DNA of 64,000 bases, taken from positions 73,892,597 to 73,956,596 of the forward strand of contig NC_080419.1 of NCBI RefSeq assembly GCF_029873635.1, in the 5' to 3' direction. The notes beneath the pieces were generated by a model that made no database searches, was not told the DNA's origin, and worked only from the letters and a program-made list of their open reading frames with translations. Made by a program: the position numbers and the translations under genes. Below, in pieces: positions 10,751 through 22,874 of this stretch (position 1 is the first letter of the stretch; the number at the start of each line of letters is the position of its first letter). This DNA is from Malania oleifera. Its lineage: Eukaryota; Streptophyta; Magnoliopsida; Santalales; Ximeniaceae.

Positions 10751-11330
10751 GGATTCCCTAAAGGACAAATAAGGGTTAAGTAAATTCGTATGACGTACTT
10801 AAAGTTGTTTCCTGAACTAATCGAATGGTGGCTTATCTCAACCATTCCTGAAGTGCCTATACATGCTCCCCTCCTGAAATGGTGCAACCTAGATGCTCGG
10901 TGCATGTACCATGCTAATGCTCCTAGACACACTATTGATCGCTATTGGTCATTCAAGTATAGAGTCCAAGCATTAAGGGATGCGGGCGGACTAGCATTCT
11001 ATGAAAAGGAGCCCAACATCTAAGGCAATCCCTTGCCTAATCATGGGGGAGGAACCATAAATGCTATAGAAGAATGGGTGGAAAAAAGTGGGAAGTTGGA
11101 GCTAGATCGATTCCCATTAAATCTGGTTTATGAAAAGTTATGCCTAGCAAAGAATGCTTGGAAAGGATGTCATTTGCCCTGAAGGGACATCATGTGATTG
11201 TCAAAAGTAGATAGTTGGTCAGTATAGAGATGCTAGAATTCTTAGTAGTTATATAATAACTTGTGGAGCTCGGATGGATAGGATTATGCACCACAAAATA
11301 AAATGCCGAGATACAAGTGGTAGAAGATGG
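10751..11330 (+). pseudogene. Tat/Ogre-type gypsy gag, C-terminal part
   Basis: KWCNLDARCMYHANAPRH… and the following FKYRVQALRDAGGLAFYEKEPNI match the gag end of plant Tat/Ogre polyproteins, whose usual form is C-x-x-H…GH…C-x-x-F-K. Here the last Cys is Tyr. NPLPNHGGGTINAIEE follows after a stop at 11,021. It begins right after the gypsy-1 LTR end, so gypsy-1 probably inserted into this element. Confidence 0.78.
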
Positions 11331-11824
11331 AAAGTATAAACATCCTCAGTATACTTGCATGCCATTCATTCCTACCCTGAGAAGATCTTCTATATGAGAA
11401 GAAGTCAACTAAACACTTGCCTAGTTAGTGATATTGGTTCCCAGGCCATTCCCGTACAAAAGTAACCAAGCAGTAGCATGGAAATAAGGGTACGAGGCTA
11501 ACAATGAAGATGGGACTAACAATGTTGTGGGGGTTAGCTGGATAAGCTACAGTGGAAGAATCTACACGCTTGAGCATCTAGAAAAGGAAAATAGGAAAAA
11601 AAAAAAAATCAGGGGGAGCCAATAAAGCAGTCAAAGAATTGGTACCCTACAAAAGATGCAAAGGAGTTTTTGAAATTAATCAAACAAAGTGAATTTAATG
11701 TAATAGACCAACTTAGTAAACTTCCAGCACATATATCTATATTTTCTCTACTTTTGAACTTAGAGACACACCAGGAAGCCTTCCCAAAAATTCTTAATTA
11801 AGCTACATCCCACAAAACATCAGT
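11331..11824 (+). other. Decayed Tat/Ogre gag-protease linker
   Basis: No continuous frame. It contains a poly(A) stretch at about 11,599-11,608 and short islands such as YKRCKGVFEINQTK-like text near 11,650. It lies between recognisable gag and protease and is taken as their degenerate linker. Confidence 0.5.
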
Positions 11825-12720
11825 GTGGACAACTTCAATCATATAATTAGAAGTCTCACAACTACCAATTATATAACATTCACTGATGAAGAGATTCCAC
11901 TAGAAGGTCGTGGGCACAACAAATTAATCCATATTTCCACAAGGTTTCGTGACCATATAGTGGTCCGGGTCCTAATTGATTATGATTCCTCACTGAATGT
12001 CATGCCTATGACCACACTTTAGAAGTTGCTTATTGGCATTTCATATATGTAGCAAAATAATCGAATCGTTAAATCCTTTGACGGAACCCGTAGAGAGTCT
12101 ATGGTAACTATTGAAATGCCTATGTAGATCGGTCTAATGACTTTTGATATCACATTTAAGGTAATGGCCATAGAACCTTCGTATACTTGTCTCCTAGGAA
12201 GTTCATGGATCCACACTACTGGGGCAGTCCACTCTTCCCTTCACCAAAGGTTGAAATTCATGATTGAAGATAAAATGATATATGTGTATGGGAAAATAGA
12301 TCTAATGGTCACTAAACCCTCCTCCACCCTATATGTGGAAGTTGCCGAAGAAATACCCAATGACTCCTTTCAAGCATTCAAAATAATAAATGTTGCTTAT
12401 GTAGTTAAAAGGTTCCCAATCCCTCAACCTCGAATTTATGCTTTTTCTCGGATGATAGCAAGAAAAATAATCAGGTCAGGATTCTGCCCAGGAAAAGGTC
12501 TAGGCAAGGAATTACTGGGAGTTCATACCACAATATAGCCATTGGGAACAAGAGATCGTTTTGAGCTTAGATACGTGCCCACCTTTGCAGATCATAAGAA
12601 GAAATCTGAGGAAAAGAAAGCACAAGGTATGGCAAGGTTCATTAAACCAGTTGGCAACAGATAGAAAATGCAGGTTCCCTTTTTAGGAGAGGTATTTCAA
12701 AGTGGGGGATTTCTTAGATT
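11825..12720 (+). pseudogene. Tat/Ogre aspartic protease with G-patch
   Basis: VRVLIDYDSSLNVMPMTTL corresponds to the family motif DNGSSLNVMP (active-site Gly changed). YTCLLGSSWIHTTGAVHSS and HQRLKFMIEDK are the conserved downstream blocks (LLGRPWIH, SSLHQ). FCPGKGLGKELLGV near 12,475-12,525 is a G-patch, typical of Tat-lineage polyproteins. Stops at about 12,020, 12,050, 12,125 and 12,537. No RT or integrase follows; the sequence runs into tandem repeats. Confidence 0.85.
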
Positions 12721-12897
12721 CGAGATCTATAAACACCAAAACCCTCTAAAATGGTCAAAACAACCTTGGAGTATTAGTGATTAATACAACATAAAGATGA
12801 CTTCTCATATTTGGGAACTCTAAATGCTACAAACCTCTAAGATAGCCAAAGAATTTTGAATGTTATTAGTTAGTATAACTTGGATGAGAAAAAAAAT

Positions 12898-13240
12898 AGT
12901 CAACTTGGATGAGACTACTCCAAAAATGGTGACTTGGTTGGGACTATTTCAAAAATGGTCAACTTGAATGAGACTATATGAAAAAGTCAACTTGGATGGG
13001 ATCATTCCGAAAATGATCAACTTGGATAGGACTATTTTGAAAAATAGTCAACTTGGATGGGATCATTCCGAAAATGATCAACTTGGATGAGACTATTCCG
13101 AAAATAGTCAACTTGGACGGACTATTCCAAAAATAGTCAACTTTGATGGGACCATTTCGAAAATAGTCAACTTTGATGGGATTATTCCAAAAGTGATCCA
13201 TTTGGATATGACCATTCTAAAAACAGTCAACATGGAAGGT
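12898..13240. repeat. 30-bp tandem array
   Basis: About eleven units of roughly GTCAACTTGGATGGGACTAT plus TCCGAAAATA, 29-31 bp each, many differing by single changes. Tat/Ogre 3' untranslated regions are known to carry such arrays, and this one follows the Tat protease remnant. Its core resembles the 25-bp array at 13,993-14,835. Confidence 0.9.
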
Positions 13241-13992
13241 ATAGTGGAGTCTAAGGAGGCATTCCATTTTCTTTTGGATTAGGCGTATTTTGATAGAGCA
13301 CTCTGTTCTACATTTTGAATCTGAGGGGTTTGAGTTATTTGATATTCCTTGAATAGTGCCTCATAACATTAGAATATAGTGTACAGTTATTTGGGAGAAA
13401 CCACTAATAGCTTTTGTGAAGTTGAATGTAGATGGAAGCTGTAGAGGCAATCCGGGTCCGTGTGGGGAAGGAGGTACTATTCGGGATTCCTCTGGCAAGC
13501 TCAAAGGTGCCTTTCCTTCTTATTTTGGCCAAGGTACAAATAATGAAGCTGAGCTTCGTGCTTTGCACGTGGGAGTTGTTATGTAAGGATTTGGGTTTTT
13601 ATAACATTATTATTGAATATGATTCTAATTTGAATGTTGATTGGATCAAGAATGATAAATGCACAATGTGGTATTTATGGGATTTTTGGGAGGATATTTT
13701 TTTGGAACATCAAGGTCTTCAGTTCTCTATTCAACACATTTATAGAGAGGGTAATCAAGCTGTTGACTACCTAGCACGTCAAGGTGAAGAAGGTATGATA
13801 TTTCAATTTGAGAAGGGGGATGAGCTTCCAAGAAAGCTTAGAGGTGTATTGAGACTTGATAGTCTTGGCTTCCCTAACATTAGATGTTAATGTTTTTTCT
13901 TTCGTCCTTTTTTCGGTTAGTTTTATGTAGTTTAATTGGATGTTTGAGTTAGTCTTGTTTAGTTTGGGCCGTTTGGTTAGAAAAAAAAAAGA
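13241..13992 (+). mobile_element. 5'-truncated LINE (non-LTR retrotransposon) 3' end
   Basis: An RNase H domain of the plant LINE type is followed by about 90 bp of 3' tail and an A-run (13,981-13,990). It interrupts the tandem array: 30-bp units on the left, 25-bp units on the right. The left border is approximate; no clear target duplication was found. Confidence 0.72.
13400..13890 (+). pseudogene. LINE RNase H-like domain (RVT_3 type)
   Basis: VKLNVDGSCRGNPGPCG carries the first Asp, NNEAELRALHVG the Glu, EYDSNLNVDWI the second Asp, and HIYREGNQAVDYLAR the last motif. A stop and frame change near 13,582 split it into two frames. It ends FPNIRC-stop at 13,888-13,890. Plant LINE ORF2 proteins often end in this domain; a host RNase H-like gene is the alternative, but the A-tail and setting favour a LINE. 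Confidence 0.8.
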
Positions 13993-14835
13993 ATGGGACC
14001 ACAACTAGTCAATTTGAATGGGACTGCAAAAGAGTCAATTTGAATGAGACCGAAAAAGGGTCAATTTGAATTGGATTGCAAATTGGTCAATTTGAATGCG
14101 ACCACAAAGGGTTAATTTAAATACAACCGCAAAGACTGAATTTGAATGAGACCACAAAGGATCAATTTGAATGAGACCACAAAGGGTCAATTTGAATGAG
14201 ACAACAAAGGGTCGATTTGAATGGGGCCACAAAGGGTCAATTTGAATGGGATCGCAAAGGGTTAATTTGAATGAGACCACAAAGGGTCAATTTGAATGGG
14301 ACCGTAAAAGGGTTAATTTGAATGAGACTGCAAAAGGTCAGTATGAATAGGAACGCAAAGGGTCAATTTGAATGAGACGACAAAGGGTCAATTTGAATGA
14401 GATCGCAAAAGGGTTCATTTGAAGGTGAGCACAAAAGGGGCAATTTGAATGGGACTGTAAAAGGTCAATTTGAAGGAGGCCATGAAGGGTCAATTTGAAG
14501 GGGACCATAAAGGGTTAATTTGAATAGGATCGCAAAATGGTCAATTTGAATGGGACCGTAAAGGGTTAATTTGAATGGGACTACAAAGGGTCAATTTGAA
14601 TGGGACCACGAAGGGTCAATTTGAATGAGACCAAAAAGGGTCAATTTGAATGGGACCACGAAGCGTCAATTTGAATGAGAAAAAAAAGGGTCGATTTGAA
14701 TGGGACCACAAAGGGTTATTTTGAATGGGACCGCAAAGGTTCAATTTGAATAAGACCACAATAGGGTCAATTTGAATGGGACCGCAAAGAGTCAATTTGA
14801 ATGAGACCACAAAGGGTCAATTTTAATGAGGCCAC
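13993..14835. repeat. 25-bp tandem array
   Basis: About 33 units of GTCAATTTGAATGGGACC plus ACAAAGG, 24-26 bp, with mixed point variants. Long open frames seen on the minus strand here are a by-product of the repeat and are not genes. It shares the GTCAAyTTgrATGgGAC core with the 30-bp array. Confidence 0.93.
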
Positions 14836-17540
14836 TTGAATGAACAAGATGATTGAGACAACTTGGAAACGATTATTTGAATTTCGGAAGCATAATGCCC
14901 CAGTATTTGAAAAATATTTCTGGCAAGAACCACTTGGGTCTGAGGACCAATGCTGTGACAATTGAAAAATATTTTCACAACAAATACTTGGACGTGAGGA
15001 TCGATGTCCTAGTACTTTGAAAAACTTTCTTTCAATAACAAATTAGATATGAGGACCGATGCCCTATGTCCCAAAGTAGAACTTTGACAATTTGAATTTA
15101 GAGAATAAGCGCTTGACTAGGTAAGGATGAACATGAATATTCAAAGCCTTTATAATAAGACAAGTATGTTATGAATGATGGGGTGCTTGACATGATAATA
15201 TCTATGCATGTTGCTATTTATGATGCTAGAATATGGGGATGCATGTTGTATAATGATATGTATGCACATTTTTTTTTTGTTTTGTTTGGTTTTTTTTTAT
15301 TTTTTATTTTTTATGCAATGCATAAAATGTATAATGATGTATGAACTTTCCTCTTCAAATATGCCAATGCCTTATCCAATCAACGGACGAACCTTTGAAA
15401 TTTAGCCCAGGCGTGTCTCCATTTCCTTTGCGAATCTTAATGTGGAAAGAAATTCATGCTTTATCAATGATGCCCCAATACATATGAGTAGAAAAATTCA
15501 ATCACAACATCTAATGTGAATGCCCCATAACTTGACATGTCATCTACCTTATTTTACTTGTGACTGATCATGATCATCTTGAAATTTGAAAACATTTTTT
15601 AGAATTTTCTCAACAAGGACTTTCTTGGAATTGTATTCTTAATATTTTAAAATCAATTTGAAATTTAAATGAATATATATGCAATTACATAACACAATCT
15701 TATTAAGGGTATGAATAGAATGCTCAAACTTGTTTGCTTTAACTTGATTTTCTGTACTTGTTTAACAGGAAACAACTCTACCAATACTTTGATTTGGGTG
15801 TAACTTTGTTGCTAACTTAGAGAATCACATCAATAGGCAAGCACCACTGCCTTTTCCTCTTTTTTTTCCTCATCACTTCTAATCAATCTCCTTGGCAATA
15901 AACATAACTCTTCCACTGCATCACCACGCAAGGATAACTTCTTAATTTGTATTCCATGACTCATTTCAAACCTTCTTTCTTGAATTATAATTAGTGTCTC
16001 ATTAGGTATTGTGATCAATATTCCAATCTCAGGGTGAACTTTAAGACATGGGACAAAACATAGGCTAAGGATTTAGGTTTTAACAAGAATAGGGGAACTA
16101 AAGCTTAAAAACCCCTCCCAAAAATTACATTCATACCCTTAATGTTGACATAGGTTGACCGAACTTGCTATTTGAAAAAGCTACCTACGTACCTTGTTAG
16201 GATCAGGTCATAATGTAGTTCGTACTCTTTAATAAGCTTGGCAATTCATTTGAAGTACTAACACATACCAATCGGGTCTTGACTTTCTTTTTGGACCATA
16301 ATGTAGGCTAAGAGTATTGGCTAAAGAAGGAAAATATTTGATAAGACTCAAAGTTATCAATTTTATCAAAGGTAACATTAGTCAAGTATCACCTTATGGA
16401 GTATGCCCCTTTTCCTTTTTCTTTCTTCTTTATTTCTTTTTTTTTTTCACTACATATTTTGTTTTTCTTCTGTGAAGGAATCTTAGCTCCCCTTTTATTT
16501 GGGATCCATTTGGGCTAATTTTTTTGAAACTGCCCCAGTGTGGGGTGTGATCCTTTGATAGGTTATTCAAGAAATAGATTTTTCAGGTTCAAAAGGGCTA
16601 GCAAAGGATTTTTTTTTTTGGTAGTAGAAAAATGACCTGCCATCATTGTGGTAGTAACCATTGCTTCAAATGAATTTTCAAACACTAGAAGACTCAAACC
16701 CTAGTTAAACTTCTGATAAATTGACTTTTTAGAAAAAAGCTAGTTTAGAATTCAGGCTAAAGTGTTAACAAATGGTAAATCAATGTTTGGTTCTTTTAGG
16801 AATACTAGTCGACCAAAGATGGCCACCCCTAATTTGATTGGAATACACTCATTATACCATTAAGGTACAAGCCATAATCTAGATAAAAAGTTGAGAAATT
16901 TTACTCATTAGGGGTACAAAATATGATAGAGTTTGATAAGTCATCTCTATCTACTTCTCTTGATAAGACTCCTCATAATTCAAATTTCATTCCCCATGAG
17001 GTTCCTTGTCAAAATCTTCCTTTGGAGTAGTTCATCCTTTTAAAACTACCATGGACACATTGTTGTAGTGGGATCCATACTAAGCATTAGTCTAAAGGTT
17101 TTTTTCTTCAGTTTTTTTTTTTCATTTTTTATTTTTTCACTTTTTATTTTTATTTTTTTCCTTTATTTTTTCTTGCCCTATTGAATAGATTCCCAAAACC
17201 AATTGTTAACTCCAAGTCCTTTGTACTGGCAAAGTTATTTCCTATATCACTGCATGAAACACAAATAAAAACAAACAAAATTTGGCAAAAGGTGATAGTC
17301 AAGAGAGGATGTGATGAAATGAGACTAAAATGCATTTTATTTTATTTTATTTAAATTCAAAATAATCCAAAAAAAAAAATAAAAGAGTTCATGGGTGTTG
17401 TCCCTTCATTGAAAAGAATGAAGGTTTCACTGATTTTATCACCACTAGGTACTTAAGCACATGTCTGATTTTCCACCATCACTTATGTGTCATGTTGATT
17501 CACCTCCGAAGTTGATAACTAGTTAATCCTCCATCCCAAC
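14836..17540. other. Non-coding stretch, probably Tat/Ogre 3' region or LTR remnant
   Basis: No recognisable coding sequence. It contains a short direct repeat of GAGGACCGATGCCC-like phrases (14,930-15,075), several T-rich tracts (15,270-15,310, 16,425-16,450, 17,101-17,165) and TATG/GCATG-rich text typical of plant LTRs. It lies between a right-reading and a left-reading Tat remnant and could belong to either. Confidence 0.45.
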
Positions 17541-17551
17541 ATTGAACTCTA

Positions 17552-18700
17552 TTAGAGGAGAATCTTTTTCTTTCTAGCATTACCTCCTTTACAAGGATGT
17601 CCTTGTGCTGTTTGCACCTCGTCATCTTGGTTTTTGTCCATTTGTTCTTTCACAGTTCCCTGCCCAATATTGGAATTACTCATTCTTCCCATCTTAAATG
17701 CCCCTTCAATTCGCTTTCTGGTGATTACCAAATCAGAAAAATTATGGGGAGTGCATTCTGATAAGATGAACAAAATATGGATCTTTGAGAGTGTTGACAA
17801 ATAAAAAAAATTGCTTCCCTATCCTCAAATGGAGGATGAACCTGTGCCACCATTTTCTCCAATGGTAAGTGTACTCCTTAAATGTTTCACTCACTTTCTT
17901 TTCCATATACTGCAGAGTTAACTTGTCAGGAGCCATTTCAATCACATGCCGATATTGAGCTATAAAAGCATAAGCTAGATCTTTCTAGGTACAGATCTTT
18001 ACTCGGTCTAACTAGATATACCATCTCATAGCTACCTCAGTAAAACTATCTTGGAAACAGTGGATAAGCAACTTGTTATTTTCAGAGCTTGACCATCTTT
18101 TGAAATTACATATTCAAATGAGTTAATGAACATTTGGACCCCTAAACTTCTTGAAATCCTAGACCTTGAACTTTGGTGGTAAAATCACATTGGTCACCAA
18201 GCACAGATCGAACTTGTCAACCGATCCAAACACATTTTTTTCTTCCATTGCCCTTAGGCATTACTTCAGCACCTTGTATTTACGGTTGAACTTCAAGCTT
18301 GGAGCTCACTCCATGACTGTTTCCCTAGTTTTTCCTTTTTCTCCAGTATCAAGAATCATAATTGGTGGTGTCCCCATTGATGGGAATCTTGACATTAGTA
18401 CTGTTGGGATGAATGGTGGTGCGCATGGACTAGGACCGATTGTTGCATTCATTGGTTATGCTGAAAGGCGACTCAACAGGTGTAAACCCTAGTGGAAACA
18501 TGGTATCCTCTTCCATTACAGGCTTTGAAATTTGCACAGCTTTTCTCTTGTTCATAGTGATGAATATCCCCATTAACTTATCCTTCTAATCCTTAATCTC
18601 TTAAACATCTTGATTGATCTCCTCATGACTCTGCTCAAGTTCCTTCAGGAGGTTTTCCAAATGCTCACCCATGATTTGTTCTACTTAGTGTTGGAACCCC
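17552..18700 (-). pseudogene. Tat/Ogre-type gag, left-reading
   Basis: From the right: HLENLLKELEQSHEEINQD (coiled-coil start), PLGFTPVESPFSI, a KLEV…EGNNVFG-like block, CDFTTKVQGLGFQEV, then SETFKEYTYHWRKWWHRF and FVNTLKDPYFVHLI with SDLVITRKRIEGAFKMGRM. These follow the gag of Tat/Ogre elements in order. Numerous stops and frameshifts are present. No zinc knuckle or pol is seen to the left, so the element is truncated after gag. Confidence 0.82.
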
Positions 18701-19964
18701 GGATCTTAGTTCTACCACCATGAAACACTACTTTTGTAGGCAACTCTAGAACATTAGCAAGGACCTATTAACTATGACTATGTGTGAATGCCTATGCATC
18801 AAATGCATGAATGTGATGCAACCTAAACAACCACTTTACCAGAATTTATGGAAAAACCTCATCACCTAATGAAAATTCCCAATTCAACCTTGCAATTGAT
18901 ATACAATCCTCAATTTAAGACTCAGGTTGTCATCCCCAACTTGTAAGCAAATTTATTTTCCTCTGCCGATTCCTAATAATTTCTCCATCTACTGAGCATT
19001 TAACCCTTGATAGATCTTTAGTAGCCTTACCTTTCCTTATAGCCGTACCATTCCTATTAAGACAAGACTTGACAATAAACCCTCCATTAGAGAAGTGAGA
19101 ACTTCTTTAGGACATAATGGTTAGAGATTAGAAGGATTAATTTGCTAAATGCACTGACTTGACTAGATTGTCCTTGAGATCCTTCCTTAATCATCTCAAT
19201 TCCCTTAATTCAAATACTTTTTTGATGATTCGATTGGACTTCAAAATATTGTTGAACCTCTATTTCCTCCTCGTTATATACAACTATTGAGTTGTCCATT
19301 AAGTGACTCGGGGTTTTTCCAAAATTTTGACTACGTAGCACGTATGCCTAAAATGGATGCAAAGTATATGAAAGCACACAAAGGAATTCAAACAAACACA
19401 AAAAAGATTGGACTAAGTCATGTGAATAAGGATTAAGCTTCTGTCCCAACCTCAGGTGGATTTATCTCCTATAGGTTTTCACCATGGCTCTATTTTAAGG
19501 GAGGAAGCTAGAGTTAAAATGCGTGTGGATCAAGCTCTATTCTTATTAACAATAGGTTCCCAGCATGTCCCCTATCCTTACCCAATGGACTTGGACAAGG
19601 TTCAAATTGAGTGGAGTGGTTTGCCTACCCCCAAAGACCTTGTCTTGTGAGAGCTAATGGTATTACACTCCTATATATTCCTAAAAGGTTAAGCTCGGGT
19701 AGGAGGATGGTGAAAATGTGTGTGCTTACATAAATTTTAAAAGCCTATTCCCTTAATCCCATATATTATTAATCCCTATACATGATCATTCGTTTATTTC
19801 CAAACATACAAAAATTAATCAAATAAGAATTATATACAAGCAAAATATTCAAAAAAAAAACACAACAATTCATATTTACAGACAAAACATCAAGGAGCAA
19901 TCTAAAGATCAATAAATTCATATTCAGAATAATTTAAAACTAATTGATGGCTCAACTCTTCATA
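18701..19964 (-). other. Leader between primer site and gag of left-reading Tat element
   Basis: AT-rich text without a convincing gene, lying where Tat/Ogre elements have a long leader. A 64-codon open stretch at 19,456-19,650 on the plus strand resembles nothing known. Most of the region looks non-coding. Confidence 0.5.
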
Positions 19965-19982
19965 TCCCCAGCAAAGTCGCCA
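19965..19982 (-). other. Primer binding site, tRNA-Arg type (Tat element)
   Basis: The minus strand reads TGGCGACTTTGCTGGGGA, close to the TGGCGACTCTGCTGGGGA form complementary to a plant tRNA-Arg used by Ogre/Tat elements. It lies 11 bp from the LTR start at 19,994. Confidence 0.8.
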
Positions 19983-19993
19983 AGTTTTTGCAA

Positions 19994-20135
19994 TGTCCCG
20001 GAGAAAAGGGTCTATAATGGCAAGGGATACTAGATATTTAAATTTGAATGGAGTTGGCACTAACATAATATTTACCTTGGTGCGGTTAGAACACCTAATT
20101 ATTACTCAATTAACCGTAGTCTTGGTCTTCGGATA
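19994..20135 (-). repeat. Edge of Tat element 5' LTR
   Basis: Begins TGTCCCGGAG next to the primer site and is cut off after 142 bp by the copia-3 LTR at 20,136. The rest should lie beyond copia-3, outside this window. Confidence 0.65.
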
Positions 20136-21084
20136 TGTTGACTTTTTGAGTCTGTCTCCTATTTTGATTATGACAAACCATAGTATCTCATTTGTGTGCT
20201 TAGTCTATGAATAGTTTTACCTTTCTAAAGCACAGACGATAGATGAGAAATGGAAGATGAGAAGCAATTAAAGGAGCACATATTTCGGCGCATTCCATGA
20301 AATGGCAGAGGAGCAAAGTATGACATTTTCGTTTATTTTAAGTTGTATTTCTATATTCATCATTCGGCTCTATAATTATAATCCTTAGTCTGTAATAATT
20401 ATTACATGACATACATAATAGGACTATAAGCTCAGTAAGGACCATAGGAAAAGTCAAGACCATAAATGGACCTTAGGGATCCCCGATCGAACGACGCCGA
20501 ATTGTTAAGGTACATGCTCAAAGACCTTAGAATGATTATAGGCCCCAATATGTTGCATGAAAAAGCCCCCATAAATATTAGAAATAATTATCATGTGAAT
20601 ATGAGTGATTTCAAAAGAAAAATGGGACTTAAATGCACAAAATCTTACATGGTTAGTCGACCGAACTTAAACCTATAGAGACTCTCGGTCGACTGAACAT
20701 CCCCAGGTCAATAGTTGACCATTTGGTCAACTGAACCAAAATAGACTAAGACCCTCAGTCGACTGAACCTTTCTAGGGTCAAAAATTTGACCAGTTGGTC
20801 GACCATCTCAAAAATGAACTGCAATGTCCTGGTCGACCGAATTGGCACGTGGGGAGATCCCAATGCCTTGGTCGACCAAAATTTTAGTAGAAAATTAACC
20901 TAGTCCACTGAATATCCAAGTTCCGTCAACCGAACTCAATGTGGTTGACTGAACCTTGAAAGTTTTGAAATCTCCTTATGTCTGGTCAACTAAACCTACA
21001 GTTTAAAAATGCCTCAGTCGACTAAACCTATTATACAATCAATCGAACCTCTCGGGTTGCACAATTTTTACCAAGGTTATTTTG
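20136..21084 (+). repeat. 5' LTR of copia-3, left part
   Basis: Starts TGTTGACTTTTTGAG, then TTTTGATTATGACAAAC, the same opening as the other copia LTRs read in this direction. It is interrupted at 21,085 by copia-2 and resumes at 50,228. The two parts add up to 2,133 bp, matching the 2.0-2.2 kb of the other LTRs. GGATA (20,131-20,135) is the expected left target duplication. Confidence 0.85.
20650..21060. repeat. U3 palindrome array, GGTCGACCGAAC type (copia-3 LTR)
   Basis: About a dozen degenerate copies (GGTCGACTGAAC, TAGTCGACCGAAC, CAGTCGACTGAACC) spaced 25-45 bp, upstream of the copia-3 TATA box, which now lies 29 kb away at 50,318. Confidence 0.78.
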
Positions 21085-22874
21085 TGTTGGCCTAACTGGG
21101 CTTTTTAATTATGTTTTGATGATAACAAAATTGAAGGATGCTTTAACATATGTTGTTGAGTGGTTCTATTTCAGGTCTAAGTAAAATGACACTCACGGTT
21201 AATCATGTAAGTAAGTAAGAGATCAATGTCAATCAAGTGAAAGTCTCTCAGTATATTGAAGTAATGAACGAAAATGAAAAGCTTAAAGGCCAAGCAAATC
21301 CTGAAGTGAAAAGTGAACCTCAAGAGGCTGCAAGACTTAGTGATTAAAGAGATCATGCCTAGAAGGATACCTTTAAGTACTTCAAGTCATTACTATTTAG
21401 ATATGTGAATCTCCTTAAGACACAAAAACTTAGAGACCAGCACTTGAAAAACTCTTGAAAATGTTTTTGAAAAGTTATAATTAAGTTTTTTAAGTAAACT
21501 AGATTTTAAAGGGATAAAAAAATAGAAAATATTTAAAAAGAGATGACTATCCAACTAACTGACTTGATGAACTAAAAGTACCCAACCGACGGATAATACC
21601 CAGTCGACTGATTGTACCCAGCGACTGACCATATTTGAATGTGGTTCAGTCAGCCGATTGACAAGAAACCTTCAGCAAAGTTAACTGTCCAGCTGACTCA
21701 TTAAATGAAATGAAAACGCCCAATCGACTTACAGTGCCTAGCCAACTGACTATTGTGAACGTGGTTTAGTCAGCCGACTGACAATTTATCAAAATTAATT
21801 TTTAAGAGACAGAATGGTGTCAGCCACCTGTCCAGCTAACTGACTAGTACAAAAAATGACCTAATTGAGTTGGTCAGCCAATTGACTTTGCGGAGAATTT
21901 TTAAAATTCAAACCTGCGGGAAGATTTTCAAAATTGATTCTTTGATTTAGTGTCTTTTGAAAAGTTACTAAATGCTTTGTATTAAATGAGGAAACTTTTC
22001 TTTAAAAATTCTATAAATACCTCCCTTGTTCAATGAAAAAATACACCGAAGAAATACACGATTTGTATGTTAAAACTCTCCTAAAGCTCATTCTTGTTCA
22101 CACCTTTTGCTAGGAGAAAACTTTACGAAATTGCTGAATTGAAAATAAGGGGTTGGTTTTGAGTTACATCTAAATCTTTAAGGAAGAATCATTGGTAACT
22201 TCTAAAACTTGAGCTTCACATTTTCTATTTAGTTTTGGTTTTGAGGTACAATTTGGAATTTAACTTGTACAACTTACTTTATGTTTAAGAGTGTTTTTGT
22301 AGGCAGATATTCATTCCTTTCTACTAGATCTTTGATGGTTCAAAGTATTGTTGAATCATTGAACCAAACATAGGTTGTTGCTTGGAGAGGTTTCTCTTCC
22401 CTAAAAAGAGGGTGATTATTGTAAGGTTTTTGTTCCATGCGGAAGGAACAAGGTATAGTAAAATCCTTAGGTGGTTGACCTAAGGTGAGGACATAGGTCG
22501 GGGTAAGCCGAACCTTGTAAAAGTTGTGGTGTCACTTTTTTTCCCTTACTTGTGGTGTCACTTTTTTTCCCTTACTCTCTTTAAATTTCAGCAAAAATAT
22601 AAACTATGTAGATGTTGTAATTCTTTCAATTATAACGCACATTGGAAATTAAATAAACCCACGCCTAATTTTTTCTTGGGCTTGCGAAAACCAAAAGGGA
22701 GTACGTTGGTTAATCGATATTTTGCGGAAATCATAAGGGAGTACGTTGAGTCGTTAACAACCCAAAACCTATTAGCTGAAGGTTTATTTAAATTCTGATC
22801 TTGAAAAAGAGTTTTGATGTTATTTTAATTTTCAGTTCAAAATCTAGTTACAAGACCTGCATTTTCATAAACAG

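Noticed and set aside
12974..13201. 75-codon minus-strand frame with repeated FGNSPIKVDYF-like peptide
   Set aside because: Same cause: ten-codon periodicity of the 30-bp array.
12898..14835. Possible CRISPR-like array of 25-30-bp repeats
   Set aside because: Units are directly adjacent with no spacers, degenerate, and in a plant nuclear context; this is a minisatellite.
14035..14961. Long minus-strand open frames with a repeated KLTLCGPIQIDPLW-like peptide
   Set aside because: They are a by-product of the 25-bp tandem array (75 bp = 25 codons); no start context, no family, and the units vary freely at all codon positions.
15830..16018. 62-codon minus-strand frame (RRFEMSHGIQIKKLSLRGDAVEELC)-like
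   Set aside because: No family recognised, isolated in non-coding Tat-flanking sequence; length is expected by chance.
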